Assembly (NCBI GenBank): GCA_025963465.1 | Contig: JAOQAP010000060.1 | Location: forward strand, 1 to 63,410 | Length of the DNA: 63,410 nt | Origin: Flavipsychrobacter sp. | Lineage (GTDB): Bacteria; Bacteroidota; Bacteroidia; Chitinophagales; Chitinophagaceae | Direction: 5' to 3' | In this document: one piece after another, positions 18,532-27,938 of the stretch | Layout of the letters: each line of letters opens with the position of its first letter | Position numbering within the stretch: the stretch's first letter is position 1 | Made by a program: the position numbers and the translations under genes | Notes under the pieces: generated by a model | What the model was told of the DNA's origin: nothing | What the model saw: the letters and a program-made list of their open reading frames with translations, nothing else | The model's database searches: none

Positions 18532-19053
18532 ATGGACATCTACGATATATTATTTTGGGTATTGTCTGTTATTGCTGTTGGTTGTGCCCTTGGGGTTATA
18601 CTGAGTCGTAACCCGGTGAACAGCGTCATGTTCCTGATACTTACTTTCTTCTCTATTTCCGGCCACTATATATTAATGAATGCCCAGTTCCTGGCTATCG
18701 TAAATATAATAGTATATGCAGGGGCCATTATGGTACTGTTTCTCTTTGTGATCATGCTTATGAACCTGAATGCAGACGTAGAGCCGCAAAAAGGACAACT
18801 GGTACAATTGGTTGGGGTCATATCCGGGGGCTTATTGTTCCTGGTGGTGCTTGCTGCTATCAAATCGGCACAGCCGCAGGTGGTAGAAAAGACACCTATT
18901 GATATAGGGCTGATCACTAACCTGGGTAAGGTATTGTTCACAAAGTATGTTTTGCCTTTTGAGATAAGCAGTGTGTTGTTCCTGAGTGCTATGATAGGTG
19001 CTGTGGTGATAGGAAAGAAAGAAGATACACATGGCCTGCAGAAGGGCGAGTAA
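18532..19053 (+). CDS. nuoJ: NADH-quinone oxidoreductase subunit J
   Basis: Membrane subunit of the pumping arm, 173 residues with five hydrophobic helices. The segment NIIVYAGAIMVLFLFVIMLMNL is the family hallmark with its helix-breaking glycine. It starts one base after the nuoI stop, so translation is probably coupled. A 27-base spacer leads to nuoK. Confidence 0.95.
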   Translation: MDIYDILFWVLSVIAVGCALGVILSRNPVNSVMFLILTFFSISGHYILMNAQFLAIVNIIVYAGAIMVLFLFVIMLMNLNADVEPQKGQLVQLVGVISGGLLFLVVLAAIKSAQPQVVEKTPIDIGLITNLGKVLFTKYVLPFEISSVLFLSAMIGAVVIGKKEDTHGLQKGE

Positions 19054-19080
19054 GATTTAAAATTTTATATAAATAATTAT

Positions 19081-19386
19081 ATGCCGGTCAATTCAACACA
19101 TTATCTGTTCCTCAGCCTGCTCCTGTTCTCCATCGGGATCATGGGTACGCTGATGCGCCGCAATGCCATTATCATATTCATGTGCATAGAGCTTATGCTC
19201 AATTCTGTGAACTTACTACTGGTGTCTTTTTCAAAGATATACGGCGATGCGGACGCTCAGTTATTTGTATTCTTTATAATGGTGGTAGCGGCGGCAGAGG
19301 TGGCGGTGGGCCTGGCAATCATTGTAATGATGTATCGTAAGGTACACTCCGTAGATATTAATATTCTAAACAGGTTGAAACACTAA
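19081..19386 (+). CDS. nuoK: NADH-quinone oxidoreductase subunit K
   Basis: MrpC-like membrane subunit, 101 residues with three helices. The conserved glutamates are visible in MCIELMLNSVNLLLV and in VAAAEVAVGLAIIV. Length and order in the operon are normal. Confidence 0.96.
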   Translation: MPVNSTHYLFLSLLLFSIGIMGTLMRRNAIIIFMCIELMLNSVNLLLVSFSKIYGDADAQLFVFFIMVVAAAEVAVGLAIIVMMYRKVHSVDINILNRLKH

Positions 19387-19404
19387 AATAATTCAATAAT
19401 AAAA

Positions 19405-21303
19405 ATGGGGAATTTTTCTCAACTCGTCTATTTAGTGCCACTATTTCCGCTGATCGGTTTCCTGATCAATGGTATCATGTGGAAGAAAATGCCAAAGACA
19501 CTAGGCGGTATCATTGGCACCGTAGCAATACTTGCTTCATTTTGTGTTTCATTAGGTATCTTTTTCGAGGTTAAGGCTCCCGGCTTCCAGGGGCCGGTTG
19601 TCGTTCACCTGTTCGATTTCATACAGTCAGGCCGGTTGGTGATACCATTCTCTTTCCAGGTCGATGCATTGTCTTCCCTGTTCCTGCTCATCATTACCGG
19701 TGTTGGTTTCCTGATACATGTATACTCTACATCTTATATGCATGAGGACGAAGGAATGGTAAAGTACTTTGCTTACCTGAACCTGTTCGTCTTCTCTATG
19801 CTGCTGCTGGTACTGGGGGCTAACTATCTTATTATGTTCATTGGCTGGGAAGGTGTGGGCCTTTGCTCTTACCTGCTCATTGGTTTCTGGTTCAAGAACA
19901 GGGATTATACCAATGCCGCTAAAAAAGCATTTGTAATGAACCGTATCGGCGACCTCGGCTTCCTTGTAGGTATGCTGCTGATACTCGTCAATTTCGGTAC
20001 ACTTGGTTACCAGGAGTTTTTCGGACAGATACACAGCGGGCAGGTTGCAGTTACCAATTCTACTTACAACTGGATCGCGCTTTGCCTGTTCATAGGCGCT
20101 ACCGGTAAGAGTGCGCAGCTGCCATTGTATACATGGCTGCCTGATGCGATGGCAGGCCCTACCCCCGTATCGGCGCTCATACATGCGGCTACCATGGTTA
20201 CCGCGGGTATCTATATGATTGCCCGTACCGGTGCTCTTTATAGTCTTACACCTATGATACTGCATGTGGTGGGTATAGTAGGCCTGGCTACAGCAATAGT
20301 AGCAGCTACAATAGCCATCAAACAATACGATATTAAAAAAGTACTGGCATACTCTACAGTGAGCCAGCTTGGGTTCATGTTCCTGGCGCTTGGCGTGGGT
20401 GCATATACTACAGCTGTGTTCCATGTTATGACGCATGCGTTCTTCAAGGCCTTGTTGTTCCTCGGTTCAGGTAGTGTTATTCATGCTATGGGTGGCGAGC
20501 AGGACATTCGCAAGATGGGTGGCCTTGGTAAAAAGATGCGTATCACACAGATCACGTTCCTTATTGGTTGCCTGGCTATCTCGGGTATCCCTGGTTTTGC
20601 AGGCTTCTTCTCTAAAGACGAGATTCTCGCCAATGTATTTTCGCACGATCCGGTAATGTATGCTCTGGGTATAGTTGCGGCTATGATGACGGCTTTCTAT
20701 ATGTTCCGTTTGTACTTCCTTACGTTCAATGGTAGCTTCCGCGGCACTCACGACCAGGAGCATCACCTGCACGAAAGTCCTGCGGCTATGACCATACCGT
20801 TGATAGTATTGGCTATATTATCGATAGTGGGTGGTTATGTAGGCCTGCCTGAGGTAATGAGCGAGCATCATGCACTGGCATCGTTCCTTGCCCCGGTCGT
20901 TACTAACCTCGGCGAACATCATATGGCTGCAGGTACTGAATGGTTGCTGATGGGCATATCTGTTGCAGCAGCAGTGGTAATGATCATATTTGCATGGACC
21001 ATAAACAGCAAACCGGAATTTAAAGAAAATACCGGCCTTGCAAAGGTGCTGGAGAACAAATGGTACCTGGATGAGATATATGATGCTATTATAGTTAAGC
21101 CTATAGAAGCGCTCTCTAATGTACTGGACAAATTTGCAGAAAGAAAAGGTATTGATGGCTTGGTGAACGGTGTGGGTAAAACAGTAAGATGGGGTGGCGA
21201 CCGCCTCCGTTTATTGCAGAGTGGCCAGGTGGGTTTCTATATATTCATCATGGTGATGGGTATGGTGGTGCTGTTTGCACTTAGCTTTTTTCAGGTAAAA
21301 TAA
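19405..21303 (+). CDS. nuoL: NADH-quinone oxidoreductase subunit L
   Basis: Antiporter-like proton-pumping subunit at the distal end of the membrane arm. It has 632 residues. Visible motifs are FIGWEGVGLCSYLLIGFW (with the channel glutamate), the ATGKSAQLPLYTWLPDAMAGPTPVSALIHAATMVTAG core, and HAFFKALLFLGSGSVIHAMGGEQDIRKMGGL. The C-terminal portion after about residue 520 supplies the long lateral helix and final membrane helix (FYIFIMVMGMVVLFALSFF). Confidence 0.97.
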   Translation: MGNFSQLVYLVPLFPLIGFLINGIMWKKMPKTLGGIIGTVAILASFCVSLGIFFEVKAPGFQGPVVVHLFDFIQSGRLVIPFSFQVDALSSLFLLIITGVGFLIHVYSTSYMHEDEGMVKYFAYLNLFVFSMLLLVLGANYLIMFIGWEGVGLCSYLLIGFWFKNRDYTNAAKKAFVMNRIGDLGFLVGMLLILVNFGTLGYQEFFGQIHSGQVAVTNSTYNWIALCLFIGATGKSAQLPLYTWLPDAMAGPTPVSALIHAATMVTAGIYMIARTGALYSLTPMILHVVGIVGLATAIVAATIAIKQYDIKKVLAYSTVSQLGFMFLALGVGAYTTAVFHVMTHAFFKALLFLGSGSVIHAMGGEQDIRKMGGLGKKMRITQITFLIGCLAISGIPGFAGFFSKDEILANVFSHDPVMYALGIVAAMMTAFYMFRLYFLTFNGSFRGTHDQEHHLHESPAAMTIPLIVLAILSIVGGYVGLPEVMSEHHALASFLAPVVTNLGEHHMAAGTEWLLMGISVAAAVVMIIFAWTINSKPEFKENTGLAKVLENKWYLDEIYDAIIVKPIEALSNVLDKFAERKGIDGLVNGVGKTVRWGGDRLRLLQSGQVGFYIFIMVMGMVVLFALSFFQVK

Positions 21304-21324
21304 TAATAATAGCACATTCAGAAT

Positions 21325-22755
21325 ATGATTTTAGTACTTCTTATACTCATTCCATTATTGTCAGGCATACTGTCATTTACCGTAAAAGGTGATGGTGCTA
21401 AGACGCTTGCCCTGGTAAGTGCGGCGCTTTCTATGGCGCTATCTGCCTATGTGAGTGGTGCAAATTTTTCTGCACCTATTACATTTACCCAGCCATGGAT
21501 ACCAATACTCGGTACCCAGTTCAGCCTTGCGGCTGATGGTATGAGCAGCATGCTGTGCCTGCTTACAGGTATTGTATCGCTGGTGGTAATGATAGTGACG
21601 CTGAACAAAGACGTAGAAAAGCCCGGTGCATTTTATGGTTTCCTCTTATTGTCGCAGGCAGGCCTTATGGGCGTATTCCTTGCTTACGATGCGCTTGTGT
21701 TCTATGTGTTCTGGGAATTAGCGCTGATACCTGTTTACTTCCTGTGCTCGCGCTGGGGTGGTGAAAAAAGGATCGCTGTTACTTTCAAGTTCTTTATTTA
21801 CACTTTCGTAGGTAGCCTTATGATGCTGGCAGGTCTTATATACCTGTCTATGCAAACGCCGGGTATGAGCAGCTACTCATGGAATGACATAGTACGTGCA
21901 GGCTCGGCATTACCTCCGGCTACACAGCAATGGTTGTTCTGGCTCATCTTCATTGCCTTCGCTATCAAGATGCCGATATTCCCGTTCCATACATGGCAGC
22001 CCGATACTTATGAGCAGTCGCCTACACCGGTAACAATAATACTGAGCGCACTGATGGTGAAGATGGGATTGTACGCTGTACTGCGCTGGTTATTACCGGT
22101 ATTACCTGCGGGTGTTGCTTACTGGTCAGATACGGTTATTATTCTGTCGGTAATAGGTATCGTATATGCATCATGCATAGCTATCGTGCAGACAGACCTG
22201 AAACGTCTTATCGCTTATTCTTCTATTGCGCATATGGGGCTGATGAGCGCAGTTGCCTTTTCTCATTCCCAGGTAGGTATGCATGGTATCCTGGTGCAGA
22301 TGTTCAATCATGGTATCAATATAACCGGTATGTGGCTTATGGTGAGCATGGTAGAGAACCGCTGGGGCACCCGCGATATGACAAAGCTGGGTGGTATGGC
22401 TAGTGTGGCGCCAAGAATGGCAATAGCGCTGGTGATCATATCTCTTGCAAATATTGCTTTACCACTTACCAATGGTTTCGTGGGTGAGTTCATGCTGTTC
22501 AATGGCTTATTCGGCGGTCATATGATAGTAATGGTGATAGCCGGCCTCGGCATAATACTGGGTGCTGTGTATACACTGAATATGATACAAAAAACTGCTT
22601 ATGGCAATGTTACCACTATGGTGATAGCAAAAGATCTGAGCATTAATGAATATATAGGACTGGCTATTATTATCAGCCTGATCATTTTCCTCGGGGTATA
22701 TCCAAAGCCCCTGCTGGATCTGACATCAGGTATCGCAGGTATGATAGTGAGATAA
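21325..22755 (+). CDS. nuoM: NADH-quinone oxidoreductase subunit M
   Basis: Second antiporter-like proton-pumping subunit, 476 residues and about fourteen helices. Typical segments are YVFWELALIPVYFLCSRWGG, KMPIFPFHTWQPDTYEQSPTPVTIILSALMVKMG and MFNHGINITGMWLMV. Twenty-one bases separate it from nuoL. The 97-base spacer to nuoN is filled by REP-like sequence. Confidence 0.97.
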   Translation: MILVLLILIPLLSGILSFTVKGDGAKTLALVSAALSMALSAYVSGANFSAPITFTQPWIPILGTQFSLAADGMSSMLCLLTGIVSLVVMIVTLNKDVEKPGAFYGFLLLSQAGLMGVFLAYDALVFYVFWELALIPVYFLCSRWGGEKRIAVTFKFFIYTFVGSLMMLAGLIYLSMQTPGMSSYSWNDIVRAGSALPPATQQWLFWLIFIAFAIKMPIFPFHTWQPDTYEQSPTPVTIILSALMVKMGLYAVLRWLLPVLPAGVAYWSDTVIILSVIGIVYASCIAIVQTDLKRLIAYSSIAHMGLMSAVAFSHSQVGMHGILVQMFNHGINITGMWLMVSMVENRWGTRDMTKLGGMASVAPRMAIALVIISLANIALPLTNGFVGEFMLFNGLFGGHMIVMVIAGLGIILGAVYTLNMIQKTAYGNVTTMVIAKDLSINEYIGLAIIISLIIFLGVYPKPLLDLTSGIAGMIVR

Positions 22756-22756
22756 A

Positions 22757-22852
22757 ACCTCCGGCCCGAAAGAGGAGGTGGTGCGTAAAAATATTATTTA
22801 ACAATGCCAGGTCCGTTGGGTCTGGGGTAAAGCCCTCCGGGGTTTGGGGTAT
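22757..22852 (+). repeat. REP-like repeat pair filling the nuoM-nuoN spacer
   Basis: The left part (22757-22792, CCTCCGGCCCGAAAGAGGAGG then TGGTGCGTAAA) matches the element at 13229. The right part (about 22826-22852, AAAGCCCTCCGGGGTTTGGGG) matches those at 10978 and 47306. Both can form short GC-rich hairpins. No gene fits in the spacer. Confidence 0.5.
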
Positions 22853-24235
22853 ATGAAGGCAATTATTGCTACAACCGTTTTTGGAATTATAATGATGTTC
22901 GCCGGGCTTATGGTGAACAATAAGAAAAGTATTGTTGCAATCGCAACAGCGCTTTTCGTCATACTGCTTGGCGTCAACATTTACGACCTGGCTACTACAA
23001 GTGCCAATGCGCCGCAGCTCATGTTCAGCAATCTGCTGCGCATAGAGCATTATTCTTTATGGTTCAATACCCTCATGACCGGCTGTACCGTGCTGTATAT
23101 TTTCCTGATGGGGAACGAGATAATGAAAGTGGGCATGCACGTGGCAGAATACTTCTCCCTTATCTTCTTCATTCTTTGCGGGCTATATATTCTTTCTACG
23201 TACAACAACATGCTGATGCTGTTCCTGGGTATCGAGATACTATCTATACCCCAGTACATACTCGCCGGCAGCGACAAGCGCAACCTGAAGAGCAGTGAAG
23301 CATCGTTAAAATACTTCCTGATGGGCGCATTCTCTACAGGTATATTGCTGATGGGTATCACGTTACTATATGGCGCTGCCCGCACGTTCAACATCATGGA
23401 GATGGCAGCAATGCTGCATAGCGATGCGCTGAATCCACTGGCGCTGGCCGGGATCATGTTCATCATGATCGCATTATCTTTCAAAGTATCTGCAGCACCT
23501 ATGCACATGTGGACACCGGATGTGTATGACGGCTCACCAACGCCTTTCACTGCCTACATGGCAACAATAGTTAAGGCAAGTGCATTTTTTGCATTCCTTC
23601 GCCTGTTCCAGGTGTCTTTCAATACACTGAGCGCTCACTGGACCATGATCCTAGCCGTGATAACTGCTGCTACATTGCTTGTCGGTAACGTCACTGCTGT
23701 GTTCCAGCAGAGTGTAAAACGTATGCTCGCTTACTCTTCTATAGCGCAGGCAGGCTTTATGCTGTTCGCTATACTGGCGGTTAATGCTATTGCGTGGCAG
23801 GGTATCATTATCTATGCTGTTGCTTATTCTGTTGCATCTATCGGCATATTCTCTGTGCTCGTAAAGCTGAAAGACTATACTTATGATGGCTTTAATGGCC
23901 TGGCGCAAAAAGAGCCATTACTTGCCTTTGCCACTACCATATTCCTGTTCTCACTTGCAGGCATACCGCTTACCGGTGGCTTTATGGCAAAGTATTATGT
24001 ATTGCTTGCGGTAGTGCAGCAGGGCCAACTCATGTGGCTGGTTATATTCGCACTGCTTATGGCGGCAATAAGTGTGTACTACTACTTCCGCGTTATCATA
24101 GCTATGTACTTCAAGCAAGGCACACCCGAGCTGAACTCTGAAGTAACTGCCGGTGATAAGCTGTTGCTCATCATCACCTGCATCATAGTATTGCTCATTG
24201 GCATCTGCCCGCAGCTGGTCCTGAATAGTTTTTAA
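22853..24235 (+). CDS. nuoN: NADH-quinone oxidoreductase subunit N
   Basis: Third antiporter-like pumping subunit and last gene of the operon. About 460 residues and fourteen helices are predicted. Family segments are GIEILSIPQYILAGSDKRNLKSSEASLKYFLMGAFSTG and KVSAAPMHMWTPDVYDGSPTPFTAYMATIVKAS. The ORF track begins at TTG 22844, but ATG 22853 (MKAIIATTVFGIIMMF) is preferred because it begins directly at the first hydrophobic helix and lies after the repeat-derived spacer. No clear terminator was seen downstream. Confidence 0.95.
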   Translation: MKAIIATTVFGIIMMFAGLMVNNKKSIVAIATALFVILLGVNIYDLATTSANAPQLMFSNLLRIEHYSLWFNTLMTGCTVLYIFLMGNEIMKVGMHVAEYFSLIFFILCGLYILSTYNNMLMLFLGIEILSIPQYILAGSDKRNLKSSEASLKYFLMGAFSTGILLMGITLLYGAARTFNIMEMAAMLHSDALNPLALAGIMFIMIALSFKVSAAPMHMWTPDVYDGSPTPFTAYMATIVKASAFFAFLRLFQVSFNTLSAHWTMILAVITAATLLVGNVTAVFQQSVKRMLAYSSIAQAGFMLFAILAVNAIAWQGIIIYAVAYSVASIGIFSVLVKLKDYTYDGFNGLAQKEPLLAFATTIFLFSLAGIPLTGGFMAKYYVLLAVVQQGQLMWLVIFALLMAAISVYYYFRVIIAMYFKQGTPELNSEVTAGDKLLLIITCIIVLLIGICPQLVLNSF

Positions 24236-24343
24236 TAAGCAAACTATAGTGTTGATAACAGGGGGTTTGCGTCTCTGCGGTTAAAAGGTATCAATTTCAT
24301 TTATGACATCTTTTCCGGAATCGCTTATAGTGGTTATTGTGGA

Positions 24344-25285
24344 TTATTTTGTGCTGCTTTGCCACCCATATAAATTGCCAACTTCATATTTTATAGTTCC
24401 TTTTTCTGCATTATAAAATTCCTTGCACAGGATTGGATGTGACATCTTGATCTTAGGTTGTTCGGGATTATTTGGATTATGATTTGTTGACACGGCTAAC
24501 GGTAATATTTTTTCTCCATTTAACCGAACATTTTTAACGATTATTGACGATTTCGGCAGATCCGCATAATTGATAACGGTATATCTGCAATCTGGCGTGG
24601 TCTTTGCAAAATTAATTGCTGCGTCATATTGCTCAAGGAAAATAGCAACCCAGGAACTTATCCGTAGATGCTTCCCCGGAAATGCAAGAGAACCAATAAT
24701 TGCATACTCACGTGTCTCTAGGTTCTCCACCTCCATAGTGACCCAGCTATGTTCATATTCACTCCATGTGAAGGCGAGGTTCTGTTCTGTATATTTTTCA
24801 GGGATTGTTTTACCTTTCACATATCCTGATTTATAAAGCTGTATTCTATACCTCCCTTTATTCCATGTAAATTTATTTCTTACGCTGATAAGATCACCTT
24901 CATCATCACTACTTATTATATGGCCGGTTGTTTTTGCTGCATTTTTATTACGCTCCTGCCATCTTGAAAATATGCCACCTCTGCCTATGCTGTTACCAAC
25001 TATATTTACCTGCGTTTGAATACCGCAATAAAAAGGAATCTTATTAAAACTTCCATTAAATATGGATATGTAGAAACTATAATTATCGGGAATGTCAGTT
25101 TTTACTTCGACATCTGCGGTGATGCTTTCGAATACAACATCGGTATTATCCAATGATATATAAGTTGTAGAAAAAGTTAACGGTGGCTGTAGCAAGCTAT
25201 CAGGCCAAATACTTCTCTCACTCTGCGCCATTGCAGATACACAGCTTGATAGAATTACAAAAACAAGGTAAAATAGTTTCCTCAT
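24344..25285 (-). CDS. Exported protein of unknown function, possibly DUF3472-like
   Basis: A 313-residue protein with a signal peptide ending at SAMAQ. The middle portion (FYCGIQTQV near residue 80, GGIFSRWQER near residue 98, DDEGDLISVRNKFTWNKGRYR near residue 125) resembles the layout of DUF3472 domains in secreted Bacteroidota proteins, but this is a weak match from memory. The rest looks like beta-sandwich sequence. No catalytic motif or sorting domain was recognised. It shares a strand with purN, whose stop lies 58 bases upstream of this start. Confidence 0.6.
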   Translation of the reverse strand: MRKLFYLVFVILSSCVSAMAQSERSIWPDSLLQPPLTFSTTYISLDNTDVVFESITADVEVKTDIPDNYSFYISIFNGSFNKIPFYCGIQTQVNIVGNSIGRGGIFSRWQERNKNAAKTTGHIISSDDEGDLISVRNKFTWNKGRYRIQLYKSGYVKGKTIPEKYTEQNLAFTWSEYEHSWVTMEVENLETREYAIIGSLAFPGKHLRISSWVAIFLEQYDAAINFAKTTPDCRYTVINYADLPKSSIIVKNVRLNGEKILPLAVSTNHNPNNPEQPKIKMSHPILCKEFYNAEKGTIKYEVGNLYGWQSSTK

Positions 25286-25343
25286 AAAATTAAATTAAAG
25301 AGGGTCAGAGTATTTTCCATTGGCTTTCAACGGCAAAGAGGAA

Positions 25344-25907
25344 TCACCCTTCCAGCAAAAACTCAATAGCCCTCGGAAAATAGAAATGCTCCAGCTTATG
25401 GATGTTCTTTGCGAGTTCTGCAGGAGTATCATTGGCGGCTATCGTGCACCTTGCCTGTAGTATAGTATTGCCCTCATCATAATGTTCATTCACATAATGT
25501 ATGGTAATGCCACTCTCCGCATCCTTTGCTGCTATTACAGCATCATGCACATAATGGCCATACATGCCTTTACCGCCATAGCTTGGCAGTAGTGCAGGAT
25601 GGATATTAATGATCTTACCGGGGAAGGCATGTATCAGCGTTTCAGGTATCTTCCACAGGAAACCCGCAAGTATGATGAGTGATGGCTTGTGGTCGTTGAT
25701 CTGCTCAATGAGCATGGTTTCTCCAAATGTCTTCCTGTCTATGATCAGGAAAGGTATTTCCTCACGCTTTGCTATGTCCAGGACACCGGCTTCGGCTTTG
25801 TTGCTCACTATCAGTGATACGCGGGCCTTACCGTTCTTCTTGAAATGGTCAATGATCGCCGCAGCATTAGAGCCGGCACCGGAAGCAAAAACTACAAGTG
25901 AGTGCAT
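25344..25907 (-). CDS. purN: Phosphoribosylglycinamide formyltransferase
   Basis: Transfers a formyl group from 10-formyl-THF to GAR in de novo purine synthesis. The 187 residues show the N-terminal FASGAGSNAAAI phosphate loop, the catalytic INIHPALLPSYGGKGMYG (Asn and His) near residue 95-112, and the late aspartate segment DAESGITIHYVNEHYDEG. It is cytoplasmic. No other pur genes are in the window. Confidence 0.95.
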   Translation of the reverse strand: MHSLVVFASGAGSNAAAIIDHFKKNGKARVSLIVSNKAEAGVLDIAKREEIPFLIIDRKTFGETMLIEQINDHKPSLIILAGFLWKIPETLIHAFPGKIINIHPALLPSYGGKGMYGHYVHDAVIAAKDAESGITIHYVNEHYDEGNTILQARCTIAANDTPAELAKNIHKLEHFYFPRAIEFLLEG

Positions 25908-25988
25908 AAAGAATAATGAACAGCAAAATTAGTGAATAAGCAGGGATTCGAACATAATTCTTAAGTTTGTCCCACACACAGGCGCATT

Positions 25989-26582
25989 ATGAATAAATCA
26001 AGGCTTGAAGCATTCAGCGACGGCGTTTTTGCTATTATCATTACCATAATGATTCTGGAACTGAAGATACCTGACGGAACCAGCTGGGAGGTAATACACC
26101 CGTTATTGCCTAAGTTCCTTAGTTATGTGCTCAGCTTTGTATACATAGCCATCTATTGGAACAATCATCACCACCTGATGCACACGGTGCACAAGATAAA
26201 TGCCGGGATGATGTGGGCCAATATGCACCTGCTTTTCTGGTTGTCCCTCGTTCCTTTTGCCACCGGCTGGATGGGTGAAACGAATTTCGATAAGGTAACG
26301 GTGGCGGTGTATGGAGGTTTACTGTTGCTTAGTGGTCTTGCATACACTACGCTCAGCTATACCATTCGCGGCACCTATAAAGAGGAAACACCACTCACCA
26401 AAGCGCTTGCCAGTAGTGATATCAAAGGAATGGCTTCCATTGCATGCTATACTGCAGGTATATTACTTGCCTTATTTGTACACCCGCTTATCTCGGCATT
26501 TTTGTACACAGCTGTAGCCATTATGTGGGTGGTGCCCAGTAAAAGAATTGAAAAAGCATTGGAAGAAGAGCATAAACACTAG
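25989..26582 (+). CDS. TMEM175-family (DUF1211) membrane protein, putative potassium channel
   Basis: A 197-residue membrane protein with about six hydrophobic helices. The N-terminus RLEAFSDGVFAIIITIMILEL contains the FSDG motif that lines the pore in TMEM175 proteins, and YWNNHHHLMH is another typical segment. Bacterial members conduct potassium as tetramers. Its last four bases overlap the convergent DUF5946 gene. Confidence 0.85.
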   Translation: MNKSRLEAFSDGVFAIIITIMILELKIPDGTSWEVIHPLLPKFLSYVLSFVYIAIYWNNHHHLMHTVHKINAGMMWANMHLLFWLSLVPFATGWMGETNFDKVTVAVYGGLLLLSGLAYTTLSYTIRGTYKEETPLTKALASSDIKGMASIACYTAGILLALFVHPLISAFLYTAVAIMWVVPSKRIEKALEEEHKH

Positions 26583-27088
26583 ATAGATAATACATCGCTG
26601 CATACAGCAGACACAAGCTTTATATCCTTTTGCCAGGCCAGCCACGTACTTGCAGCCCATTGTTCTATAAGTGCATCTTTCCTGCTATCATCGGCCGCTA
26701 TCACATCGGCGATGGTTAGCCATTCTTTTTGTGCCGGTGGTACAAGTGATGGCCATTTGTAGCACTTGTGTTGTGCCATATCCACATGCGCTTGTCTTGC
26801 CTGTTTACCTGTCTTGCCTCTTTCCAGGTGCAGGTATAGGCCGGCTATTGCAAAGAATATTGTCATGTCGCTGGTGCCTGTTCCGCCATGTTGCGCCCCA
26901 TAGGTATCTACTATCACTTCATGAATGAAGTCAGTATCACCCTTCGCAAGTGTATAGTAGCTAAGCTGGTGGTACAGTTCCCTGCATTCACCGCTTGCAT
27001 TGTACTGGTCACTTGAGGGCAACTGCTTATCGGGCAATTGTAACCCGCATCCGGGGCAGGTGATGTATGTTGTTGCAAGATCAGCCAT
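26579..27088 (-). CDS. DUF5946 family protein
   Basis: A 169-residue cytoplasmic protein. The CPGCGLQLP zinc-ribbon-like start, the EVIVDTYGAQHGG segment near residue 62 and the later HVDMAQHKCYKWP region match the DUF5946 pattern. Function is unknown for the family. Its -7 element (TAtaTTTG on the minus strand) ends four bases before the ATG, implying a leaderless or nearly leaderless transcript. Confidence 0.7.
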   Translation of the reverse strand: MADLATTYITCPGCGLQLPDKQLPSSDQYNASGECRELYHQLSYYTLAKGDTDFIHEVIVDTYGAQHGGTGTSDMTIFFAIAGLYLHLERGKTGKQARQAHVDMAQHKCYKWPSLVPPAQKEWLTIADVIAADDSRKDALIEQWAASTWLAWQKDIKLVSAVCSDVLSI

Positions 27089-27092
27089 GGTA

Positions 27093-27100
27093 CAAATATA
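27093..27100 (-). promoter_or_regulatory. -7 promoter element abutting the DUF5946 start codon
   Basis: The minus strand reads TAtaTTTG then TACC then ATG. The match to TAnnTTTG is exact, and the distance leaves almost no 5' untranslated region. Confidence 0.55.
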
Positions 27101-27154
27101 AACAGAACAGGCACAGCATATGCCGTGCCTGTTACTCTGTTTATACCCCCTTGT

Positions 27155-27841
27155 TTATTCCTTATGGCTGTCTGCTACTCCTTCCAATATAGCGTGGCAT
27201 AGCGCATTCAGCTTTGTATCGTCAGTAAGTTGTTTCATCTGCTCTTTGTTCTTTATGTCTCCTATCTCTATCAGCACGCTCGGGGCATTATTGCTGCGCA
27301 GCACATACAGGCTTTTTTCACTTGGTGCTTTGCATTGCGTCCATTCCGTACTGGCAAGATGCTGGTATATGGCCACGGCCAGGTCTTCGCTTTTCTTTGC
27401 CTGTGCATTTTTATTGTTGATGGCAATATCAAATGTTCCTTTACCTGCGTCCTGTCCCGGCTGGTTGTCTATATGCACCGAAATGAAATCATCGGCTTTC
27501 CATTTATTAGAGCGTTCTACCCGCTCAGTCAATGACACTGTTTCATTCCCGGTTCTGGTCAGGTGCACTTCAATATTGTGCTCCGGTGCTAGCTCACCCA
27601 GGCGCTTTGCAACCTTCAGGTTCAGATCCTTTTCTATCAGCGACCCTGAACTGGTACCATGATCTGTACCGCCGTGTCCGGCATCTACTACCAGTACTAT
27701 TTTCTTTGTAGTAGCTATGGGCGCATGTTTATGTTCTTTCCGTGGAGTGAATGAAAAAATAAACACACTACCTATAACCAGCGGCAATACTCCTGCCTTT
27801 CTCAAAAAGGACATGCTTGTTTTATTGTTTGTTTGTAGCAT
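27155..27841 (-). CDS. N-acetylmuramoyl-L-alanine amidase (Amidase_3)
   Basis: Zinc amidase that cleaves the bond between N-acetylmuramic acid and the peptide stem of peptidoglycan. The 228 residues begin with a membrane anchor or signal segment (VLPLVIGSVFIFSF). Zinc ligands are visible in VVDAGHGG, the SLIEKDLNLKVA glutamate and ISVHIDN, and the catalytic glutamate is in VLIEIGDIKNKEQ. A tandem operator resembling BlaI/MecI sites lies at its promoter, suggesting control by cell-wall or beta-lactam stress; the regulator is not in the window. Confidence 0.9.
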   Translation of the reverse strand: MLQTNNKTSMSFLRKAGVLPLVIGSVFIFSFTPRKEHKHAPIATTKKIVLVVDAGHGGTDHGTSSGSLIEKDLNLKVAKRLGELAPEHNIEVHLTRTGNETVSLTERVERSNKWKADDFISVHIDNQPGQDAGKGTFDIAINNKNAQAKKSEDLAVAIYQHLASTEWTQCKAPSEKSLYVLRSNNAPSVLIEIGDIKNKEQMKQLTDDTKLNALCHAILEGVADSHKE

Positions 27842-27886
27842 AGTCGATCTGCATTTTATGAGTGAAGAAATGAATTAAATACTTAA

Positions 27887-27938
27887 AACTACATTTATAG
27901 TTCAAATGTAAAACTATATTTTTAGTTTTACAAAATTA
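27887..27938 (-). promoter_or_regulatory. Amidase promoter with tandem BlaI-like operator dyads
   Basis: Two dyads of the same form AACTA-N6-TAGTT lie 25 bases apart centre to centre. The upstream one on the minus strand (27908-27931) is a perfect 9-base repeat, GTAAAACTA/TAGTTTTAC. The other is at 27887-27902. A -7 element TAatTTTG (27938-27931 on the minus strand) abuts the perfect dyad, so a bound repressor would cover the transcription start. The shape resembles BlaI/MecI operators (ACTACA/TGTAGT), but the regulator is inferred. Confidence 0.6.

Noticed and set aside
19627-20436. 269-codon minus-strand ORF opposite nuoL
   Set aside because: Antisense shadow of nuoL; composition is His/Cys/Tyr-rich and lacks features.
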